Of a stretch of DNA of 64,000 nucleotides, positions 16,711-22,762 are shown piece after piece. The stretch comes from Novosphingobium hassiacum (GTDB lineage: Bacteria; Pseudomonadota; Alphaproteobacteria; Sphingomonadales; Sphingomonadaceae): contig NZ_JACICY010000001.1 in NCBI RefSeq assembly GCF_014196055.1, positions 124,001-188,000 on the forward strand, read 5' to 3'. Under the pieces are notes generated by a model that was not told the DNA's origin, ran no database searches, and worked only from the letters and a program-made list of their open reading frames with translations. Within the stretch, counting starts at the first letter, position 1; each line of letters starts with the position of its first letter. A program made the position numbers and the translations under genes.

Positions 16711-17021
16711 TCCGCGTCAGCAGGCAAAGTGATCCCGTGGATCACAATGCGCCGCTCCACATGATCACGGCCAGCGCGCGTGATCGTCGCCAATGACACC
16801 GGGCCAAGGCCCGGCAGCTCTGATCTGGTCACCCGAATAGCGCCCATGGTGTCGAGCCAGTCGAGTTGCGTCTCGATCCATTCGCGGGTGCGGCGCGGCA
16901 CAACTTGTTCGATCAGCGTGGTCAATGACCGGCTGTTCAACGTGGCATCGCGCTGCTGCGCAAGCTCGGCCAATATCGCCAGACGCGCGTCTTCCTGGCA
17001 CCGCTGTTCATAGCTGCTCAC
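16707..17021 (-). CDS. VpaChn25-type phage protein (Mu gp26-like position)
   Basis: 104 aa, GTG start 17021. YEQRCQEDARLAILAELAQQRDATLNSRSLTTLIEQ...REWIETQLDWLDTMGAIRV matches the winged-helix-like small protein conserved before DUF3486 in Mu-like phages (VpaChn25_0724 family). Probable DNA-binding packaging or regulatory accessory; function not established. Confidence 0.75.
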   Translation of the reverse strand: MSSYEQRCQEDARLAILAELAQQRDATLNSRSLTTLIEQVVPRRTREWIETQLDWLDTMGAIRVTRSELPGLGPVSLATITRAGRDHVERRIVIHGITLPADAE

Positions 17022-17359
17022 GGCTTGTTGCTCCGCAAAAAATCGTCAATCCGGCTCACCACTTTGGCCACCACATCAAGCTCGGTTTTGATCGACGTGA
17101 TCTTGATCTCGACCTCGTGCAGGTCTTTTTTGGTGGGCAGGTGGCGCATGTCGTCCTCAACTCTCTGGATGCGCCGGTCGTGGCCTTTCAGGCCGTCCAT
17201 TGCTTCATCGATCCGGTCGTTCACATCGTCTACCCGCGCGCCCACATCGCGCGCCGGGCGGCTGATCCATGCCCAAAGCAGGTTGGCAACGCTCAGCAGC
17301 AGCGCCACAATCGAAACCCATTGACTAAGCGCTGTGAGCTGCACGCGCATTCCTTTCAT
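17018..17359 (-). CDS. DUF2730 phage protein with N-terminal membrane segment
   Basis: 113 aa from ATG 17359 (MKGMRVQLTALSQW); an AAGAG lies 4 nt upstream. One transmembrane helix (WVSIVALLLSVANLLWAWI) followed by a long charged coiled coil (VDDVNDRIDEAMDGLKGHDRRIQRVEDDM). Matches DUF2730, common between lysis and packaging genes of Mu-like phages. It overlaps the previous gene by 35 bp. Confidence 0.7.
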   Translation of the reverse strand: MKGMRVQLTALSQWVSIVALLLSVANLLWAWISRPARDVGARVDDVNDRIDEAMDGLKGHDRRIQRVEDDMRHLPTKKDLHEVEIKITSIKTELDVVAKVVSRIDDFLRSNKP

Positions 17360-17555
17360 ATTGCTCTTGGCAGTGGATGCACCGCTCTGCCGATGGCAGC
17401 GCAGCCTTGCGGGCTGCACTGATCGGATCGTCACATTCGATGCAGTAATCTTCGCCTTCTTCGGCAAGCGCCGCTTGGATGCGCGCGACCTCGTCATCGC
17501 GCTCCTTCTCCACCATCTCAGCCGCAGCCTCGATCATGCGTTCGCTGACCCTCAT
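17325..17555 (-). CDS. DksA/TraR-family C4 zinc-finger protein
   Basis: 76 aa, MRVSERMIEAAAEMVEKERDD. Ends with CIECDDPISAARKAALPSAERCIHCQE, the CxxC-x17-CxxC knuckle of short TraR/DksA proteins that enter the RNA polymerase secondary channel. N-terminal helix is acidic. The phage copy may tune host transcription during late expression. Confidence 0.85.
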   Translation of the reverse strand: MRVSERMIEAAAEMVEKERDDEVARIQAALAEEGEDYCIECDDPISAARKAALPSAERCIHCQEQYERNARAAHSA

Positions 17556-17734
17556 TTGCCCGATGCCTTCGCAACGCCAGCAAGGTCAGCCATCATACGG
17601 ATTTGTTCGTCGCTCAGGTGGATGGGCTCGCCGCCCGCTTTTTGCAGCATCCAGCGGCTATCTTGGCGAACGAAGAACAGCGTATTGCCAAAAGGATCGT
17701 TGCCAATGTTGTGGGTGTATCGCGCGCCCCTCAC
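17552..17734 (-). CDS. Small phage protein, unknown
   Basis: 60 aa, GTG start overlapping the Rz stop (GTGA). Begins MRGARYTHNIGNDPFGNTLF. Contains HLSDEQIRMMADLAGVAKASGK, a short amphipathic helix. No family recognised. Confidence 0.5.
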   Translation of the reverse strand: MRGARYTHNIGNDPFGNTLFFVRQDSRWMLQKAGGEPIHLSDEQIRMMADLAGVAKASGK

Positions 17735-18333
17735 CGCTCGCCTCCCACAGCCCAGCCATGGGCATTGTCGAGGCGCACTTTCAGCGTGGTGCAGGCGTCA
17801 AGAGCCGCGCGGGGGATGAGTACCATGGCAGGTCCGGCACCGGATCGGTCAATGACCGGGGCGGGCGCGGTGGTGCCGGGCAGATCGGCGCGGGCGTCGC
17901 CACTTCGATAGGCGGGCGTTCTTTCGATCCGGCATTGCAGCCGCTGATCGCGAGCATAAGCGTCGGTGGAAGCAAGAGCCTTCCCCAACGTGGGAGCCAT
18001 TTCATTGTCGGCGTCCTTTCTGCGGCTTTCGTCGGCGGCTTCCGCCTTGATCTTTGCTGCCAGTGCGTTGGCCTTGGCTTGCGCCATGGCTGTGCGAATG
18101 CGGTCCATGCCAGTGCCAAGATTTCGGATTTGCTGCGGTACAGCGCGGGTCGCCAATTTGGGGTGATCAGCGGCAAAGCGGGTGGCTTGCACAACGTCTG
18201 CCTGCCAATCGCGCAGATCATTGCGCTGGCCGGTGATGATCCAGATTGCCAGAGCCTGCGCAGCAATTGCCAGCGCCACTGGCCACCAACGCAGCGTTGC
18301 CCCCGGCGAGAGACCTAACAGACGGGCGATCAT
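17731..18333 (-). CDS. Rz-like inner-membrane spanin
   Basis: 200 aa, MIARLLGLSPGATLRWWPVALAIAAQ. One N-terminal transmembrane helix, then a long Ala/Lys/Arg-rich helical periplasmic region, which is the i-spanin layout. Contains an out-of-frame lipoprotein gene (Rz1) wholly within it. Follows endolysin and holin genes. With Rz1 it would fuse inner and outer membranes in the last step of lysis. Confidence 0.75.
   Translation of the reverse strand: MIARLLGLSPGATLRWWPVALAIAAQALAIWIITGQRNDLRDWQADVVQATRFAADHPKLATRAVPQQIRNLGTGMDRIRTAMAQAKANALAAKIKAEAADESRRKDADNEMAPTLGKALASTDAYARDQRLQCRIERTPAYRSGDARADLPGTTAPAPVIDRSGAGPAMVLIPRAALDACTTLKVRLDNAHGWAVGGER
17781..18005 (-). CDS. Rz1-like outer-membrane spanin lipoprotein, nested inside Rz
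   Basis: 74 aa in a different frame from Rz, from ATG 18005 (MKWLPRWGRLLLPPTLML). Signal peptide ends in the lipobox ISGC (AISGC) and the mature part is Pro-rich (EVATPAPICPAPPRPPRS), both hallmarks of Rz1. Complete embedding in Rz is the lambda arrangement. A longer start upstream in this frame lacks a signal peptide. Confidence 0.75.
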   Translation of the reverse strand: MKWLPRWGRLLLPPTLMLAISGCNAGSKERPPIEVATPAPICPAPPRPPRSLTDPVPDLPWYSSPARLLTPAPR

Positions 18334-18632
18334 TGCTCGACTCCGCCATCCCGGCGCGATGCCTGCCGCAGGACTTGCTGGGTAATATCCTGCGCCTTGC
18401 CCACCTGTTCGCGGTCGACGGTGCTATCGCGGCCCGCGACGGCAAAGCCGACCCAGCCCGTAATGACGACAGCGTTGGCCAGCACCTTGAAGAATTCGTC
18501 GTTGGTCAAATGCGGCCACAAGATCAGCAGCGCAAAAATGCCGGTCGTTTGCAGGCACAGCGCCAAGGCGTACCAGCCGCGCTGCGAAGGCCAGCCGGGG
18601 CCTGCTTTATAGAGCCAATCCCAGAAGCTCAT
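18330..18632 (-). CDS. Holin-like membrane protein
   Basis: 100 aa, MSFWDWLYKAGPGWPSQRGW. Two transmembrane segments (ALALCLQTTGIFALLILW; VLANAVVITGWVGFAVAG) and a charged cytoplasmic tail. Lies between endolysin and spanin genes with ATGA overlaps on both sides, so a holin role is likely. No holin family is named. Confidence 0.7.
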   Translation of the reverse strand: MSFWDWLYKAGPGWPSQRGWYALALCLQTTGIFALLILWPHLTNDEFFKVLANAVVITGWVGFAVAGRDSTVDREQVGKAQDITQQVLRQASRRDGGVEQ

Positions 18633-19195
18633 TTTGCACCTGCCATGGTATTGCCCACACGGTGCGCGACCCAGCCGTAAACAAAGGCCTCCTGGCTGGG
18701 CCGGTCTTCGGCGATGCCGATGTAACGCGCGCCTTGCAGCGCTTCACAGGCCTTGATGAGAACTTCCTCACCGGGCTTTCCACGCACACTCAAAAAGGCG
18801 CGCAGGGACGCAATTGTCATTGTGCCAATGCGACCATCAACAGCGACGTCGGGATAATCACGGGCCTGCCGGTTCATCACGTTCAGCACGCGCTGCAGGA
18901 ATTGCCCTGGTACGCTGGTGCCCATGTTCACGCCGGTGTCGAACAGCTCTGCAGCAAGGGTGGGCGCAAGGTCGGCAATGCGGGCAAGGCCCGGCTCTTC
19001 CCAATAGCGTTTGCGATAAATCTCGACCGCGATGGGGCGCGGCATGGTGCGCATCGGGCCGGTGTAGCCATAGGCGCGGGCGACCTGCACGGTAACGCCC
19101 CAGATGGTTTCCCCACCACGATCAGCGGGGTGGTTGACGTATCCGCCTTCCACCCCGATCACGCGGTCAATCAATTGTGAGACTTTCGCAGTCAT
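18629..19195 (-). CDS. Endolysin, GH108 N-acetylmuramidase
   Basis: 188 aa, MTAKVSQLIDRVIGVEGGYVNHPADRGGETIWGVT. EGGYVNHPxDxGGxTxxGVT is the GH108 signature with its catalytic Glu (residue ~16); the C-terminal half has the GH108-associated peptidoglycan-binding 3 pattern (DGRIGTMTIASLRAFL). No signal peptide, so export depends on the holin. First gene after the Mor terminator. Confidence 0.92.
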   Translation of the reverse strand: MTAKVSQLIDRVIGVEGGYVNHPADRGGETIWGVTVQVARAYGYTGPMRTMPRPIAVEIYRKRYWEEPGLARIADLAPTLAAELFDTGVNMGTSVPGQFLQRVLNVMNRQARDYPDVAVDGRIGTMTIASLRAFLSVRGKPGEEVLIKACEALQGARYIGIAEDRPSQEAFVYGWVAHRVGNTMAGAK

Positions 19196-19221
19196 GACCG
19201 TCGACCCTGCCTAAAATTCTG

Positions 19222-19258
19222 GCGGGCAAACACCGATCACGTCGATGCATTTGCCCGC
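19222..19258 (-). promoter_or_regulatory. Inverted repeat upstream of the lysis operon (candidate Mor-type activator site)
   Basis: Perfect 9-bp arms GCGGGCAAA / TTTGCCCGC separated by 19 bp, 27 bp before the endolysin ATG and after the mor terminator. Mor/C activators bind dyads upstream of middle/late promoters, so this is a candidate site. A -10-like AT-rich stretch (AGAATTTTAG) follows on the minus strand. Confidence 0.45.
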
Positions 19259-19296
19259 TGCTGCAGGCTTGGTTTTGCGGGTTTATGCTGGGCAAA

Positions 19297-19317
19297 AGAA
19301 TGCCCGCCGAAGCGGGC
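19297..19317 (-). terminator. Terminator after the Mor-like gene (UUCG loop)
   Basis: Minus strand GCCCGC-TTCG-GCGGGC followed by ATTCTTTT. Same stem and loop as the one at 9,865-9,890. Separates early/middle from lysis/late genes. Confidence 0.7.
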
Positions 19318-19335
19318 TGGAAATCTATGAGGCAG

Positions 19336-19710
19336 TCAAAACAGATTTAGCTGCGCACCGCTCTTGGCCGATCCGGGCCGATCTGGCAAGTCTGCCTCTC
19401 GTTTGAAGAGCTTGCCGACACCATTTTCCGTGATGCCTAACAGCAGCGCAATCTTGGCGTCTGATAGGCCCTGCTGCCGATAGAACAGCGCCCGCTCGCG
19501 GCGGGCAAGTGGAACGCGGATTGTCGCCGGTGCCCACGCACGGCTTAACTTGTCAGCCAGATCACGTCCCACTGCCTCAACTGCTGCATGGTCATCGCTG
19601 AAGCGGTGCGAGACATAAACCCGCGTACCGCCCAGCGCCTGACAGAACCGGACGCATCCTTCGACGCCCAGAATTGCTTGCAGTTGAATGGTGAGATGGC
19701 CTTCGTTCAT
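19336..19710 (-). CDS. Mor-like transcription activator (Mor/C family)
   Basis: 124 aa, MNEGHLTIQLQAILGVEGCVRFCQALGGTRVYV. Shows the Mor layout: dimerisation part with FCQALGGTRVYVS, DLADKLSRAWAPATIRVP beta-strand region, and a C-terminal HTH (RQQGLSDAKIALLLGITENGVGKLFKR). In Mu, Mor and C switch on middle and late genes. It is the last gene of the early/middle block, just before a terminator and a dyad upstream of the lysis genes. Only one such gene is seen, so it may serve the C role. Confidence 0.85.
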   Translation of the reverse strand: MNEGHLTIQLQAILGVEGCVRFCQALGGTRVYVSHRFSDDHAAVEAVGRDLADKLSRAWAPATIRVPLARRERALFYRQQGLSDAKIALLLGITENGVGKLFKREADLPDRPGSAKSGAQLNLF

Positions 19711-20042
19711 CAGGCATCGCTGCCGTAAAAGTCAGGGTTGGTGCGATCATCGCTTTGGTTATCGCGGTCCAGCATGGGCCGCACATGTTTATAGCGACCG
19801 TCCTGCTCCAGAACGGTCACCACCACACCATTCTTGACCACATAGGCAAGCCCATTGGACAAGATCAGGAATTCTTCTGCTCCCATTGCAGCACTGGCTG
19901 CAACGGCGCGGTCCAGCGCCAACGAAAGCGCTGCCCGCAGTGCCTCAACATCGACCACGCCCGTCCGCTCTAGCCAGCGGAACAAGGCGTGGTTCGATAC
20001 CTCAACAGGCTTGTGAACAGACCGTTGCTTGCGCTTACCCAT
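19710..20042 (-). CDS. Small phage protein, unknown
   Basis: 110 aa from ATG 20042 (MGKRKQRSVHKPVEVS). SNHALFRWLERTGVVDVEALRAALSLAL then strands LILSNGLAYVVKNGVVVTVL resemble the general shape of DUF4258-like small proteins, but this is not a firm match. Overlaps neighbours by a few bases. Confidence 0.55.
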   Translation of the reverse strand: MGKRKQRSVHKPVEVSNHALFRWLERTGVVDVEALRAALSLALDRAVAASAAMGAEEFLILSNGLAYVVKNGVVVTVLEQDGRYKHVRPMLDRDNQSDDRTNPDFYGSDA

Positions 20043-20268
20043 GACGGTTGGCGCCAGTCCCATGAGATTTTGCCATGGCATCCATATCTGTGAATATCGC
20101 CTCAATCTCGGACCGCTTTTCAATGATGCACTTGGCAAGAACCCATGTGATCCCGCCTTCGGCACCAATCCGACCCAGCACCCTTGTAAGGTCAGCAAGC
20201 GCAGCTTGTTCAGGTGAGGAATGCAATGCGCCCTGATTGTCGATGTACGCTGGAACAGCCTTAGCCAT
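20035..20268 (-). CDS. Small phage protein, unknown
   Basis: 77 aa. ATG 20268 (MAKAVPAYIDNQGALHSS) chosen because GGAGG lies 5 nt upstream, inside the 3' end of gemA. A longer start at 20292 also exists. Contains AALADLTRVLGRIGAEGGITWVLAKCIIEKRSEIEAIF, a helical body. Resembles unnamed small early proteins next to GemA in Mu-like phages. Confidence 0.55.
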   Translation of the reverse strand: MAKAVPAYIDNQGALHSSPEQAALADLTRVLGRIGAEGGITWVLAKCIIEKRSEIEAIFTDMDAMAKSHGTGANRHG

Positions 20269-20968
20269 TGCGCCCTCCATTATCTTTGCCATGAGCGCGC
20301 AACTTGTCGCCCAGCGCCTTGGCCAGCAGTTCGTAGTCGCTGGCAGTCCATGGCGACGTCTTCACGTTCTCGATCCCGCACAACTTCCATGCGGCATCGT
20401 GCAGCGCCCAATCGGAAGGCACCACATGGGCGTCCTTCAGCTTGATCAGGATTGCCGCGCAAAGCGAGGCCTGCAGTTCAGTTGGGTTGAACGGCTTGCC
20501 AGTCACGCGGCAATGTTGCTGCCACCCGCCACGTGTGGCCATGCTCTTCAGCGCCTCGATCAACCGGAAGGCATCAGACTGCCGCGCCCATTGTAGTTTG
20601 TCGCAGCCAAGCTGGCGTTTGGCGAAAGCTTCCAAGGCATGCTCGCTGGAGTTGTGGACTGCGCCCAAATGGTAAAGCGAAATCCAAAGCGCGCGCGCCT
20701 TAAGCGCCATAGGATGGCTTGCTACCTTTTTGCCAGGCAGGGCTTTGAAGCCTTTGGACTTCATCACGTCGAGCACCCGCGCAATTTGCGGATCACTGCA
20801 ATCCTTCAGGCTCAGCTTGCCAGTCTGATCCATAAGGATTTGACGATAGTCGTCTTCCACCATTCCTAGCTGCTGACGGGCGATCTGCACTTTGGCGATC
20901 ATCGCGCGGCGATGCTGTGATGCGCGGTCGAACTGCGCAGGCCGCGCAAGCGCTGCATTAGTTGCCAT
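20261..20968 (-). CDS. gemA: GemA (Mu gp16-like regulatory protein)
   Basis: 235 aa from ATG 20968. AMIAKVQIARQQLGMVEDDYRQILMDQTGKLSLKDCSDPQIARVLDVMKSKGF is the DUF1018/GemA signature; GGWQQHCRVTGKPFNPTELQASLC in the second half is also typical. In Mu, GemA alters host gene expression and DNA supercoiling. Start overlaps the DnaA-like gene by 11 bp. Confidence 0.9.
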   Translation of the reverse strand: MATNAALARPAQFDRASQHRRAMIAKVQIARQQLGMVEDDYRQILMDQTGKLSLKDCSDPQIARVLDVMKSKGFKALPGKKVASHPMALKARALWISLYHLGAVHNSSEHALEAFAKRQLGCDKLQWARQSDAFRLIEALKSMATRGGWQQHCRVTGKPFNPTELQASLCAAILIKLKDAHVVPSDWALHDAAWKLCGIENVKTSPWTASDYELLAKALGDKLRAHGKDNGGRNG

Positions 20969-21362
20969 GATGCGTCTCCTTTGAAGAACCACGTTCCATG
21001 TTGATTGCGGTACAGGTGCGGGCAAATTCACCGTCTTCCAGCCGGAGCCGGATCGCCATGCGGTGAAGATTCATGATGGCGGTATGGTCGCGCCCACCCA
21101 GCGCTCGGCCGATTTTGGGATAGCTGATCGCGCCTGCCGGATCGGTGCGCAGAATCCATGTCACCAAGGCCCGTGCTTGCACGAGGCGGTCCGCCCGCCT
21201 GCGTGAGAACAGGGCGTTTTGGTCTACATCCCAAAGTGCGCACACAAACCAGATCGCAGTCGCAGCGGCCACATAATCAGGATCGACAGGCTCTTCCCGC
21301 ACCGGCGCACGAGGCACGGGCGCGACATCGATGTCGCGCCAGAAGGGTTGCCCGCCGATCAT
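20958..21362 (-). CDS. DnaA domain-IV-like DNA-binding protein
   Basis: 134 aa from ATG 21362 (MIGGQPFWRDIDVAP), chosen by ATGA overlap. The core VTWILRTDPAGAISYPKIGRALGGRDHTAIMNLHRMAIRL carries the DnaA C-terminal (domain IV) motif GGRDHTAIMN, the DnaA-box-reading loop. There is no AAA+ domain. It may bind DnaA-box-like sites in the phage or interfere with host initiation (inference). Confidence 0.8.
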   Translation of the reverse strand: MIGGQPFWRDIDVAPVPRAPVREEPVDPDYVAAATAIWFVCALWDVDQNALFSRRRADRLVQARALVTWILRTDPAGAISYPKIGRALGGRDHTAIMNLHRMAIRLRLEDGEFARTCTAINMERGSSKETHHGN

Positions 21363-21733
21363 AGGAACCACCCGCCAGCAAGCGGCACACAAAACGCCAG
21401 CACTACAAGCGCCATGCTGATAACCGGCAGATCAGCCCGCTCGATCAAAGCCAGCCGTGGCTTCTCCCTAACCACTTCGGGCCTGATAACGCGCTTCTCA
21501 GCACACCAACGGTTCACCACTCCAGCGACATGCGTCACCTTGGCGATCAAGGCTTCCGGATCCGTCACGATGTCATGCCAGAACACCGTCTCGGTCAATG
21601 TGGTGTTCCCGTGATGCGCCTGCAGATGTGCCGACACCACGAACCCACCGGGCCAAACGCTGATCTGGACCTGGTTGAACATGTCGCCAGCGGCTGCCGC
21701 AATTTCAGCGGCCTTCTTCATTTCCTTGATCAT
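21359..21733 (-). CDS. Phage membrane-anchored protein, unknown
   Basis: 124 aa from ATG 21733 (MIKEMKKAAEIAAAAGDMF), ATGA overlap with muB. Soluble N-terminal part (FNQVQISVWPGGFVVSAHLQAH) and a C-terminal hydrophobic helix (LPVISMALVVLAFCVPLAGGWFL). The longer frame upstream lies inside muB and is not used. Function unknown. Confidence 0.6.
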   Translation of the reverse strand: MIKEMKKAAEIAAAAGDMFNQVQISVWPGGFVVSAHLQAHHGNTTLTETVFWHDIVTDPEALIAKVTHVAGVVNRWCAEKRVIRPEVVREKPRLALIERADLPVISMALVVLAFCVPLAGGWFL

Positions 21734-22692
21734 GCTGCCACCGCCCGCTGGGACAATTGCGCCCATGCATCCTGCAAGTGTTCTTTTGCCAATGGCTGCC
21801 GCTCGGACGCGGCGATCATCCACGCCAGTTCCAGCGCCATCGTGCCGCCGCGAAGGCCTCCTGGCATCATCACGATCTTGCGCAGATAGGCCTGCGCGGC
21901 ATCGTCTTCCACTTTCCATGCTTCGGCCAACGCATCGGCATCTGCCTGCAATGGCAACGGGCGGATCAGGCGCATGGAAACGCGGCTGTAAAGCTGGGCA
22001 AAGGCCGCGCTGCGGCTGCCGCCTTCAAGCTGCTGCATCACCTTGATGTTGCCCAGCAACGCAATGCCCACGCCGGTGGCGTCGTGCCAGCTGCGGATTT
22101 CTTCAATTGCCTTTTCCGAAACGTGCTGCGCTTCATCGATCACGATCAGCGGCTTTGACATGTTCTTCACGCGGTCGCGGATTCGGCGCGAAAGCTTCTG
22201 CGGCGTTCCCACCGCATCGCGCTCGCCCATGGCCTCCAGAACTTCGATCTGCATGTTGTTCACGCCAGCCGTCGATGGGCTCATTGTCGCCATGAACACG
22301 TTGGGGAAGCAGGCCTTGTACGCCTCAGCGGTTTTGGTTTTACCAAGGCCGGCACCGGTGGCGATAACCACAATCCGGCCACGCTGTGCCCATGTCAGCA
22401 GGCTTGTGATCTGGTCGCTCGTCGGGGTGGCAAAGTATTCGGGCAGTTCCGGCGCTTCGATATCAATTTTTGCCTGTTCGCTCAGTAGCTGGCGATAGCG
22501 GTAAACCTTCTCGGCCAGTTTGCGCTCATCCCCGGCATAACCTTTGATGCTGCCGAACTGGCTCAACGTGCCTGACGGAATATCAATGCGCTTGGCCATC
22601 TCCGACCAGCTCTGCTGAGAGCTGGCGCGATGGTCGATCAGCCATTGGCGCATCTCTTCGATGTCGATGGGTGCGTTTGTCGGGTCATTCAT
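21730..22692 (-). CDS. MuB-like transposition ATPase / target-capture protein
   Basis: 320 aa, MNDPTNAPIDIEEMRQWLID. N-terminal HTH (SWSEMAKRIDIPSGTLSQFG) then AAA+ ATPase with Walker A GAGLGKT (residues 113-119) and Walker B PLIVIDEAQHVS (~181-192). MuB binds target DNA, stimulates MuA and gives target immunity. Its AGGAG ribosome site lies partly in a hairpin in the muA-muB gap. Confidence 0.93.
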   Translation of the reverse strand: MNDPTNAPIDIEEMRQWLIDHRASSQQSWSEMAKRIDIPSGTLSQFGSIKGYAGDERKLAEKVYRYRQLLSEQAKIDIEAPELPEYFATPTSDQITSLLTWAQRGRIVVIATGAGLGKTKTAEAYKACFPNVFMATMSPSTAGVNNMQIEVLEAMGERDAVGTPQKLSRRIRDRVKNMSKPLIVIDEAQHVSEKAIEEIRSWHDATGVGIALLGNIKVMQQLEGGSRSAAFAQLYSRVSMRLIRPLPLQADADALAEAWKVEDDAAQAYLRKIVMMPGGLRGGTMALELAWMIAASERQPLAKEHLQDAWAQLSQRAVAA

Positions 22693-22702
22693 GTAGAGAA
22701 CT

Positions 22703-22759
22703 CCTGTCTCTTAGGTGGGACAGGTGCGCGGGAAAGTTTCTCAGGCGGTCCCGCGCACC
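22703..22759 (-). promoter_or_regulatory. Two adjacent hairpins between muA and muB
   Basis: The gap between muA and muB holds a perfect 11-bp inverted repeat (GGTGCGCGGGA / TCCCGCGCACC, 22,723-22,733 and 22,749-22,759). A second repeat (CCTGTC / GACAGG, 22,703-22,722) has a 3' arm on the mRNA that includes part of the muB Shine-Dalgarno AGGAG. Candidate attenuation or translational control of MuB. Confidence 0.55.
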
Positions 22760-22762
22760 ACT

